From assembly GCA_903842065.1 (NCBI GenBank), contig CAIMKZ010000016.1, positions 19,253 to 83,252 of the forward strand: 64,000 nucleotides of DNA, written 5' to 3'. This DNA is from an uncultured Acidobacteriaceae bacterium (GTDB taxonomy: Bacteria; Acidobacteriota; Terriglobia; Terriglobales; Acidobacteriaceae). The notes below the pieces were generated by a model. The model searched no databases and had not been told where the DNA came from. It saw only the letters and a program-made list of their open reading frames with translations. This document shows, in pieces, positions 54,411 through 61,441 of the stretch. The position numbers and the translations under genes are program-made. Numbering within the stretch: position 1 is the stretch's first letter; each line of letters opens with the position of its first letter.

Positions 54411-54758
54411 GCCTTCTGCAATATGAATCCGGCTCGACGTCGAACTACCTGCTGGAAAGGCTTGTAGCGGAAGATGCTTCTGGAGTTCTATTCCGGCCCA
54501 GCGTGCAATAGTGCGTAAGGAGCCACGGAATCCATGGGCATTTCTGCATCCTTGGCATCTTCGTTTCTGTAACTTGCAGATTTCATTAGGGCAAAGAAAG
54601 AACGAATCCCACTCTCTCTGCCACAATATCCAATCTGTCTAACCTTAAGATATTGATGATAGTTGAGATGCGCGGAAGGTCTATTTTCTGGCGTGCAATG
54701 AATCCGTGTCCGATGCTCAGTACTCTAGGAACATCTTATTGTGTTGCGTTTTCATCTA
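54411..54758. other. intergenic, no gene seen
   Basis: About 350 bp between the zinc-ribbon-like gene and the metB-like fragment; no supported frame or hairpin was noted. Confidence 0.4.
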
Positions 54759-54977
54759 TCAAGCTATCACCTGGCGCAGGTCAGCGATCAGATCCTCGGG
54801 GTCTTCTAGACCAACTGAGATACGAATCAGACCTTCGGTAATGCCGAGCGCCTGTCGGACATCCGCGTCTACGTCCGCATGCGTCGTCGAAGCCGGGTGC
54901 GTTACGAGCGTTTGGAGACTGCCCAGGCTCTCCGCGCGCGCTACTTGTGACAAGAGGAATCGAAGCCTCTAGCGACG
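54759..54977 (-). pseudogene. Cys/Met metabolism PLP-dependent enzyme (cystathionine gamma-synthase/lyase-like), 3' fragment
   Basis: About 70 codons: ARAESLGSLQTLVTHPASTT, HADVDADVRQALGITEGLIR, ISVGLEDPEDLIADLRQVIA, then stop. This is the highly conserved C-terminal end of the MetB/MetC/O-acetylhomoserine sulfhydrylase family (SLGxxxTLVxHPASxTH, LIRxSVGLEDxEDLIxDL). The PLP-binding Lys and the rest of the ~390-residue enzyme are missing; a stop precedes the homologous part. It lies at the end of a decayed cysteine/sulfur locus on the same strand. Confidence 0.8.
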
Positions 54978-55223
54978 AGGCTGTATTCGAAGGCTTCCAG
55001 CGACAGTTCACCGGTGCAGGTCTCATTGACAGCCGGTTCACGCCGGTCGTGGATGCGGCGCTGCTGAAGGATCTCGATGAACTGGTGCGGCGTGAAAGTG
55101 AGGTGCTTGACCTTTCCGATGTAGTGAAGAACCTCTACGTGAGCATGGACAATTCGCTACGCTTCCCGGCGGAGACCGCTGCAGGCGCGCGGCCTGCCAG
55201 ATTCCGAAGCGGTGGGCAACAGC

Positions 55224-55255
55224 AAGGCCCTGAGGTATCGCTCCTTCAGGGCCTT
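55224..55255 (-). terminator. hairpin downstream of moeZ-like gene
   Basis: AAGGCCCTGA / TCAGGGCCTT, a perfect 10-bp stem extended by further pairs, lying 18 bp beyond the stop of the gene ending at 55274. On the plus strand it is followed by GTTTTCTT, so it may also terminate rightward transcripts. Confidence 0.65.
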
Positions 55256-55273
55256 GTTTTCTTGCTGAGTTGG

Positions 55274-56452
55274 TTAGTACTTCTTCATCGTGGGATCGAT
55301 CTGATCGGCCCAGGCCAGGATGCCGCCTGCGACGTTGACGACATGCGAATAGCCAGACTGTTTGAGGAACTCGGCGATCTTCTGGCTGCGTCCGCCTGCC
55401 TTGCAATGCACGATGACTTCACGGTCGCGGTCGATCTCCGCCAGCCGGTTGGGCACATCGTTTTGTGGAACGAGTTTAGCGCCAATGTTGGCGATGTCGT
55501 ACTCGAACGGTTCGCGCACGTCGATGATCTGGAGGTTCTCGCCTCCGTCGATGCGCTGCTTGAGTTCCTTGACGGTGATCTGCGGGATGCCATTCTTCTC
55601 CGCGGCTGGCTGCGCGGGTTCCGGAGTGAGTCCGCAGAACTGCTGGTAGTCGATGAGTTTTGTAATGGTGCGGTTGGGTCCGCAGACTGGGCAGTCGGGA
55701 TTCTTGCGCAGTTTGAGTTCGCGGAAGCGCATGTTGAGCGAGTCGACGAGCAGCAGACGCCCAGCTAGGCTTTCGCCCTTGCCGAGGATGAGCTTGATGA
55801 CCTCAGTGGCCTGAATGACGCCGACGAGGCCGGGAAGAATGCCGAGTACACCGCCCTCTGCGCAACTGGGCACCAGACCCGGCGGAGGCGGCTCGGGATA
55901 GAGACAGCGGTAGCAAGGGCCCTGTTCGGTGGCGAAGACGCTGGCCTGGCCCTCAAAGCGGAAGATCGATCCGTAGGCGTTGGGTTTGCCCAGCAGCACG
56001 CAGGCATCGTTGACCAGGTAGCGCGTCGGGAAGTTGTCGGTTCCGTCAGCGACAATGTCGTAGTCCTTGAGAATATCGAGTGCGTTCGAGCTGGATAACA
56101 GCGTATCGTGCTTGACGACGTTGAGTGCCGGGTTGAGGGCCAGCAGCTTATCTGCCGCCGAATCGATCTTCTTCCGGCCTACGTCGGCTGTGGAGTGGAT
56201 GATCTGGCGTTGCAAATTGCTCTCGTCGACCACGTCGAAGTCAACAAGGCCCAGGGTCCCGATGCCGGAAGCAGCGAGATAGAAGGCGAGCGGGGAGCCC
56301 AGCCCCCCCGTGCCCACGCAGAGCACACGCGCGGCCTTCAGGCGACGCTGTCCCTCGGTTCCAACTTCGGGAAGGATGATGTGGCGCGAGTAGCGCGACA
56401 GTTCGTTTCTTGTCAGTTCCGGCAGTGCCGCCGCGTCGATTCCAATTGCCAT
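55274..56452 (-). CDS. moeZ: MoeZ-like sulfur-carrier adenylyltransferase/sulfurtransferase (ThiF/MoeB plus rhodanese)
   Basis: 392 residues. Residues ~12-250 are the E1-like adenylylation domain: RYSRHIILPEVGTEGQRRL, the nucleotide loop VGTGGLGSPLAFYLAA, DxxNFPTRYLVNDAC, and zinc cysteines CYRC and CPVC. Residues ~290-392 are a rhodanese domain with the active Cys in HCKAGGRSQKIAEF. The protein activates the C-terminal Gly-Gly of a small sulfur carrier (CysO/MoaD/ThiS) and loads sulfur on it. It follows the truncated carrier gene and mec, as in the Mec-CysO-CysM pathway of cysteine synthesis. It is intact although its neighbours are damaged, so it may still serve another carrier. Confidence 0.92.
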   Translation of the reverse strand: MAIGIDAAALPELTRNELSRYSRHIILPEVGTEGQRRLKAARVLCVGTGGLGSPLAFYLAASGIGTLGLVDFDVVDESNLQRQIIHSTADVGRKKIDSAADKLLALNPALNVVKHDTLLSSSNALDILKDYDIVADGTDNFPTRYLVNDACVLLGKPNAYGSIFRFEGQASVFATEQGPCYRCLYPEPPPPGLVPSCAEGGVLGILPGLVGVIQATEVIKLILGKGESLAGRLLLVDSLNMRFRELKLRKNPDCPVCGPNRTITKLIDYQQFCGLTPEPAQPAAEKNGIPQITVKELKQRIDGGENLQIIDVREPFEYDIANIGAKLVPQNDVPNRLAEIDRDREVIVHCKAGGRSQKIAEFLKQSGYSHVVNVAGGILAWADQIDPTMKKY

Positions 56453-56625
56453 GATCTGTTGCCTCGAGTTCCGTTCCTTGTAAATGTCGCACCGAACTTC
56501 GCCGGTTCGCCCGCAATTGAGGCGATGATGGTGAGCTCGTCCTTTTCAGAGACCGCGGCGACTTCTTTCTGACACAGGTTGCGTACGTCCTCGCCGTCCA
56601 AATATAGATTAACGAAGGCACGCAG
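56413..56625 (-). pseudogene. MoaD/ThiS-family sulfur carrier (CysO-like), N-terminally truncated
   Basis: The readable part is LRAFVNLYLDGEDVRNLCQK, then AVSEKDELTIIASIAG, the second half of a ubiquitin-like sulfur carrier of ~90 residues. The first ~45 residues are absent: upstream sequence is the end of the mec gene in another frame, so an internal deletion has joined the two. The usual terminal Gly-Gly (SIAGG) is changed to AGEP and the frame runs on into moeZ. It cannot work as a carrier. Confidence 0.7.
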
Positions 56626-57073
56626 GATTAGGAATCACTGCAACTTCGATCGATTCGGCTTCGAAGCACTTGTTCTCCTCGCTGGTTCCTGCCAGAGCGA
56701 AGGAGTTGGTCTGCGCGGCCTTGCCTTTCTCGACCGCCGTGATGACATACGAGCAGCCCAGCCAGTGGGCTTCCTTGAAGTCGGTCTCGGACCACTGCGC
56801 GGGATGATCGGGGTGCGAATGATAGAACCCGGCCACCTCGAGTCCACGGTCGCGAGCCGCGCGCTCGATCTTCATCAGTTCAAGAGGCGAGATCTGGTAA
56901 CGGTTGTGCGCCGAGTCGGTGCGCGTGTTGCCGGCTTTGATCGAAGCTTCAACCCGCCAGCCGCTGTCCTCCTTCACGCCCAGCAGCACGCCGCAGCACT
57001 CGTGAGGGTACGTGCGCTCGCCATGCTCTCGGATGCTCGCGTAGACGTCGCCACATAGATACAGCACACTCAT
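56609..57073 (-). CDS. M67 (JAB1/MPN) metallopeptidase, Mec-like
   Basis: 154 residues. The zinc-protease signature is complete: Glu in YPHECCGVLLG, then GFYHSHPDHPAQWSETDF (HxH-x-D motif). In the Mec/CysO pathway this enzyme cleaves cysteine from the carrier. The ATG overlaps the stop of the cysteine-synthase-like fragment upstream (ATGA). The last seven residues (PNPACLR) come from the deletion junction with the carrier gene, so the true C-terminus may be lost by a few residues; the catalytic part is untouched. Confidence 0.88.
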   Translation of the reverse strand: MSVLYLCGDVYASIREHGERTYPHECCGVLLGVKEDSGWRVEASIKAGNTRTDSAHNRYQISPLELMKIERAARDRGLEVAGFYHSHPDHPAQWSETDFKEAHWLGCSYVITAVEKGKAAQTNSFALAGTSEENKCFEAESIEVAVIPNPACLR

Positions 57074-57237
57074 ACTCCCTCCCAGAATCGCTCGCTCTGC
57101 TGCTTGCCAGCGAAGTCGGGCAGCACTGTAACAATCATCGCCTGCCTGCCCGCTTCCTGCATTCGCCCGCTATCCGCGCCGCTGCCACTATCGCCGCTTC
57201 TGCCGTCATCCAGAACCATCTTTACTTCGGCGATGCC
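57070..57237 (-). pseudogene. cysteine synthase (CysM-like) 3' fragment
   Basis: The last ~55 codons upstream of mec read MVLDDGRSGDSGSGADSGRM, then AMIVTVLPDFAGKQQSERFW, then EGV and a stop that overlaps the mec ATG. IVTVLPDxxxKxxSERFWEG is the usual C-terminal end of PLP-dependent cysteine synthases of the CysM type, found directly before mec in this pathway. The rest of the ~310-residue enzyme is missing, cut by a stop and unrelated sequence. Assignment rests on the short tail plus gene order. Confidence 0.6.
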
Positions 57238-57302
57238 TTACGGAGTCAGTTCCATCCCCTCCCACGCTGGCAAGGAAGTAAGCTCACGACTAGAGAGCAG
57301 AC

Positions 57303-57869
57303 ATGAACGCAATTCTCCACTCCGAGTGGCCCTGGTATGTGGCCGGTCCCTTGATCGGCCTCTTTGTTCCCGCGCTTCTTGTGGCTGGCAACAAGGACTT
57401 TGGCATCTCTTCGAACCTGCGGCATCTTTGCGCTGCGATCGCGCCGGGCAGGGGCGAGTTCTTTCGCTACGACTGGCGCAAGACCGGCTTGTGGAACCTG
57501 TTGTTTCTGGCCGGTGTGGTCGCGGGCGGCTTTCTGGCTGTGCACTTTGGGGCCCATACAGTTGCTATCTCGCCTGCCGCGCATGCCACGCAGGCCAGCT
57601 TCGGCATCCACGACTTTTCCGGTCTGGCGCCGCACGAGACCTTCAACTAGGCTGCTCTCGGCACGCTCCGCGGTTGTGTCAGTATCATCCTTGGCGGCTA
57701 GCTGGTGGGGTTCGGCTCCGCATACGCTGGCGGATGCACATCGGGCCACGCCATCAGCGGCCTGGCGAACTTCGAGTTGCCCTCGCTGATCGCGGTTGTT
57801 GGCTTCTTCGCAGGCGGCCTGTTGGCGTCCTGGCTGCTATTGCCGCTTCTGCTGGGAGGTGCAATGTGA
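57303..57869 (+). pseudogene. YeeE/YedE family sulfur-compound transporter half, with two in-frame TAG codons
   Basis: One frame carries the whole gene: PWYVAGPLIGLFVPALLVAG, NKDFGISSNLRHLCAAIAPG, then AGVVAGGFLAVHFG and, past the stops, [20 protein letters not shown], which holds the conserved cysteine of the family. Amber codons at 57648-57650 and 57699-57701 interrupt it, with no frameshift between. The protein would be ~188 residues with four to five helices. YeeE proteins take up thiosulfate-like sulfur; the partner half-gene follows with a 4-bp overlap (GTGA). Readthrough seems unlikely, so the gene is probably dead. Confidence 0.8.
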
Positions 57870-58319
57870 GCGAACCCAAGGTTCGGCGCGCAACAGCGCT
57901 GCACATACTCTACCTCCTGCTTGGCGTTGCGTTTGGTTTTGTACTGACGCAATCGGAAGTTGTCAGCTGGTATCGCATCCAGGAGATGTTTCACTTCCAG
58001 CCCGTTCCGTATGTTCGGGATCATCGGCTCGGCGGTGGTTACTGCAGCCATCTCGATCACGATTCTCAAGCGGCTGGGCGTGCGCGCAGCTTCTGGAGTG
58101 CCGATCGCGATTCCAATCAAAAAGCTCGGCACCGGCATTCGCTATGCTGTGGGCGGTTTTCTCTTTGGCTTGGGATGGGCGTTGACCGGCGCCTGCCCGA
58201 GGCCGCTCTTCTCTCTGGTCGGAAGCGGCGTCAACGTCTACCTGGCGGCGATCCTTGCCGCACTTGCCGGAACCTGGCTCTACGGCTGGCTCCGGCCCAG
58301 GCTTCCACATTATCTCTGA
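57866..58319 (+). pseudogene. second YeeE/YedE-like (DUF6691-type) transporter half, frameshifted
   Basis: The GTG at 57866 overlaps the stop of the first half and opens ALHILYLLLGVAFGFVLTQS, then EVVSWYRIQEMFHFQ. At about 58000 the frame changes to FRMFGIIGSAVVTAAISITI, IPIKKLGTGIRYAVGGFLFG and LGWALTGACPRPLFSLVGSG, the typical second half with its conserved Cys. One indel separates the two pieces. In intact pairs the two halves are adjacent and probably form one sulfur transporter. Confidence 0.8.
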
Positions 58320-58674
58320 TTCGAACAAAGCGCGCTGACTTGCCGCTCTAACCAAGTCTCGAACCAGTCCGACGCAATCATACTCTCGACCGGCCAACGC
58401 TCGATGACATCAGCCTGAAACAGACAACGTTTCGTGAACAGTTGCTGCTGGGAAAGATCGCAATCCACTTCCTGCTTTTCCACACCGTCTACTACTGCGA
58501 CGGGCAAACATCTACCTCGCCCGCCGCGCTGCACGAACACTCTCTGGTACAAATTACCGGGCAGGCCACCCGCGAAGGCATGTTGTCTAGTATTCTGGAT
58601 TGTCCTTAAAGTACACGATGCGAGCGTGGCGCAAAGACAAACCATGCCTCTCTAGAGAATGAAGGCGGGATCTG
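58320..58674. other. intergenic; possible gene remnant on minus strand
   Basis: On the minus strand (58310-58570) a frame reads CLPVAVVDGVEKQEVDCDLS, then DVIERWPVESMIASDWFETW, which looks protein-like and could be the end of a small thioredoxin-fold or regulator gene. It has no credible start and no recognised family. The promoter of the carboxylesterase gene should be at the right side. Confidence 0.3.
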
Positions 58675-60285
58675 ATGAACAGGAAAAAACTATTCCAGCA
58701 AATCTTGTTTGGGTTGATCGGCGCAATGATCTTTGCGCTGCCGGCGACTGCACAGCTCACAGGCGTAGTGAAAATCACCGGTGGGTCTATTCAGGGCGTT
58801 CCGGGGAACGACCCTGCCGTCACAGCGTTCAAGGGCCTTCCTTTTGCCGCGCCTCCGGTTGGCGATCTGCGCTGGCGCGCGCCACAGGCGGTCGAGCCGT
58901 GGGATGGCGTTCGCAAGGCCGATCGCATCTCCAATAGCTGCATTCAGAACGAAGTCTATGAACGCAAGCCTTGGACACACGAGTTCATGGCGCACAACGA
59001 CATCAGCGAGGACTGCCTGTATTTGAACGTGTGGACCCCGGCAAAGACCATCACCGACAAGCTTCCCGTTTACTTCTATATTTATGGCGGCGGCGGTGTC
59101 GAGGGTTCGACCGCGGTGCCGGTCTACGACGGTGAGGGCCTGGCAAAAAAAGGCGTTATCGTCGTCACGGCGAATTATCGCCTCGGCATCTTTGCCTCGC
59201 TCGTACACCCCGAGCTCTCGGCCGAGGCGCCTTACCACGCATCGGGCAACTACGCGATTCTCGATCTCGTTGCTGCGCTGCAGTGGGTAAAACAAAACAT
59301 CGCGAAGTTTGGCGGCGATCCTGACAAGGTCACCATCGGCGGGCAGTCCGCGGGATCGGGCAACGTCTTCAGCCTGACGGTCACGCCTCTTGCCAGAGGA
59401 CTGTTCCGCGGCGCAATTAACGAAAGCGGCGCCACCGCCACAGTGTTCGCGGCGCATGGCCAGCCACTCGCTCAAGTGGAGAAAGAGGGCGTGGCATTTG
59501 CGACCGCTAAAGGGGCTAAGTCCATTGCCGAACTGCGCCGCTTGAGCTGGCAGCAGATCATGGAACCCATTCCTGCCGCCGGCCCCGGTGAAAAACAGCC
59601 GACGTTCCGCTTCGGCACAGTGATCGACGGATACGTCTTTCCTCTTTCAGCGTTAGAGACCTACCTGCAGGGCAAGCAAAACGACGTGCCCACGCTGATG
59701 GGCTACAACCTGAATGACAACACCGGACCCGTCCCTCACCCTGACACTACTCTGGCCGACTTCAAGAAACTGGCGAAGAGTCTCTACGGCAATTCGAGCG
59801 ATGAGTTCCTAGCGCTCTATCCGGCGTCTACGGACGACGAAGCCAAATCGGCGTACATGTACGCAACCTGGGACCGCGTTCGCTCCAGCGTGTACTACTG
59901 GGCCACATGGAGAACAAAGACCGCCAAGACGGGCTTCTACTCCTACTTCTGGGATCACACCCTGCCTGGCCCTGACTCTGACAGATTTGGCGTCTTCCAC
60001 ACGTCCGAAGTTCCCTATGTGCTCAACTCGATTGCAAAGTCTGACCGGCCCTTTACGGAACAGGACCGAAAGATAGCCGACACCTTGTCGACTTACTGGT
60101 CCAACTTCGTCAAGACCGGCAATCCCAACGGTCCCGGCCTGGCGCACTGGCCATCTACTGCGGAAGCTCCCGCAATGACAATGGAAATCGGCAACAAATA
60201 CCAGCCGATTCCCATCACTGGCGACAAGCAGAAGCAGTCGTTCTTCGAGAAGTACTGGAACTCCCCGGAGCGGCTGGCGAAATAG
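58675..60285 (+). CDS. secreted type-B carboxylesterase
   Basis: 536 residues, AAGGCGGG upstream of the ATG, signal peptide ending ALPATAQ. The family fold is clear: FKGLPFAAPPVGDLRWRAPQ, DCLYLNVWTP, PVYFYIYGGGGVEGS (oxyanion loop), GNYAILDLVAALQWVKQNIA, and the nucleophile Ser225 in IGGQSAGS. A His near the C-terminus (FHTSEVPYVL) completes the usual triad region. The enzyme hydrolyses carboxylic esters in the periplasm or outside; the substrate is unknown. It is a single gene with no operon partner. Confidence 0.9.
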   Translation: MNRKKLFQQILFGLIGAMIFALPATAQLTGVVKITGGSIQGVPGNDPAVTAFKGLPFAAPPVGDLRWRAPQAVEPWDGVRKADRISNSCIQNEVYERKPWTHEFMAHNDISEDCLYLNVWTPAKTITDKLPVYFYIYGGGGVEGSTAVPVYDGEGLAKKGVIVVTANYRLGIFASLVHPELSAEAPYHASGNYAILDLVAALQWVKQNIAKFGGDPDKVTIGGQSAGSGNVFSLTVTPLARGLFRGAINESGATATVFAAHGQPLAQVEKEGVAFATAKGAKSIAELRRLSWQQIMEPIPAAGPGEKQPTFRFGTVIDGYVFPLSALETYLQGKQNDVPTLMGYNLNDNTGPVPHPDTTLADFKKLAKSLYGNSSDEFLALYPASTDDEAKSAYMYATWDRVRSSVYYWATWRTKTAKTGFYSYFWDHTLPGPDSDRFGVFHTSEVPYVLNSIAKSDRPFTEQDRKIADTLSTYWSNFVKTGNPNGPGLAHWPSTAEAPAMTMEIGNKYQPIPITGDKQKQSFFEKYWNSPERLAK

Positions 60286-60494
60286 CCCAGCATTATCTAT
60301 GGCGATGTACGCACCAGACTTCCGATCGCGTGATGAAGCAATAGTTCAATCGCGATTCAGCATCGCTGCGGACCAGAATAGGCCTTAATCCTCGCAAAAC
60401 GCCGTTGTATGCGGGGGCCCTGGCTTTGCGCGAAATCTCAAGTGCCGTATCGTATCGACAATACTCTGCGAGCAGGAATTTAAATCGCTCTATG

Positions 60495-61040
60495 TCATTT
60501 TGGGGCGAGTTCGCCGTACCAATAGACTGCTGTGACGCCGCCGTCCATCTGGAAGTCACTGCCGGTGATAAAGGCTCCGTCATCACCCTTGAGAAGTGCC
60601 CCAACGGTCCCTACTTCATCTGGTGTGTAGGCACGTCCGGCAGGGGATATCTCGATCATGCGGCGATAGCCGGATCCGCGTGGCCCGGCCAGCTCATCGT
60701 TCGCAAGCGGCGTGATGATGATGCCCGGGCTAATCGTGTTAACCCGCGCGCCGCGCTTTCCCCAACGGACAGCTTCTGCCATGACACGGAGCGAGTTGCC
60801 GCGCTTTGAAATCTGGTAAGCGTGCAGTGGGTTCTTGATCTGGTTCAGCTGAAGCATGGGGAGCGATAGCAGTTCGTCGACCGGCGTGGTGGCAAGGATG
60901 GCGTTCTGTTCGCTTGAGAGCGGTGGGAGACGATGGCCCGACTGTGAGGCGATCACGACTGCTGAGCCGCCGCGAGCGATGACATTGCCAAACTCCTCCA
61001 GTACCAGCGCGGTGCCATATAGATCGACTTTGAGGATTGG
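60495..61040 (-). pseudogene. short-chain dehydrogenase/reductase, N-terminus lost to an IS insertion
   Basis: The readable part begins at ILKVDLYGTALVLEEFG and includes the catalytic Ser (VIASQSG), the YxxxK pair (AYQISKRGNSL), the NTISPGII loop and the FxxDGG end (FQMDGG). The Rossmann TGxxxGIG cofactor segment, the first ~85 residues, is missing. At about 61040 the sequence switches to IS3-type DNA on the opposite strand. Frame sense extends into the IS (to ~61121) only by chance. The product would not bind NAD(P). Confidence 0.8.
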
Positions 61041-61100
61041 TCTGCCCGGCGAAATCTGTACAAGTAGTAATGAGACAAACTGGTATGGAAGGAGCCTGGA

Positions 61101-61403
61101 ATGGCGCGAGGGCCGAAGCACCGGCCGGAGCAGATCGCAGGGAAGCTTCGGCAGATTGAAGTAGGCACAGCCAGCGGTAAGTCAGTCGCCGAGGCCTGCT
61201 GAGAGGCAGCGATCATAGAGCAGACCTACTACCGCTGGCGCAAGCAGTATGGCGGTCTTGGCGTGGATCAGGCCAAGCGGCTCAGGGAGTTGGAGCAGGA
61301 GAACTCGAAGCTGAAGAGGCTCGCGGCAGAGTTGAGCCTGGACGAGCAGGTTCTTCAGGATAAGGTCATGTGGTGGGATGATTGCGTGCCCCGTCCGGAG
61401 TGA
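61101..61403 (+). pseudogene. IS3-family transposase orfA remnant with internal TGA
   Basis: It begins MARGPKHRPEQIAGKLRQIE and continues GKSVAEAC, a TGA at 61200-61202, then IIEQTYYRWRKQYGGLGVDQ, and RELEQENSKLKRLAAELSLD: HTH plus leucine zipper of an IS3 orfA, one stop replacing a residue. No orfB follows; the repeat-rich gene on the other strand starts 38 bp later. The left IS end is probably near 61040 (TGGTCTGCCCGGCGAAA). It is a remnant of a different IS from the one at 27.6 kb. Confidence 0.8.
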
Positions 61404-61421
61404 CTGCTTTGCAGTCACCGG
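61397..61421 (-). terminator. palindromic hairpin after the Ig-like repeat gene
   Basis: CCGGAGTGACTGC and GCAGTCACCGG flank a short TTT loop: an ~10-bp stem about 20 bp beyond the stop at 61442 in the minus direction. It is a likely terminator; it overlaps the end of the IS orfA remnant. Confidence 0.5.
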
Positions 61422-61441
61422 ACGGGATTACGCCTTTGTTT

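Noticed and set aside
54947..55768. Long plus-strand open frame antisense to moeZ
   Set aside because: It runs over the conserved adenylyltransferase/rhodanese gene on the other strand, has no recognisable domain, and its composition mirrors the real gene.
57303..57869. Stop-codon recoding (selenocysteine/pyrrolysine) in the YeeE gene as primary explanation
   Set aside because: The stops are TAG, the partner gene is frameshifted and the whole locus is decaying, so ordinary loss is simpler. The possibility is kept only as a low-interest finding.
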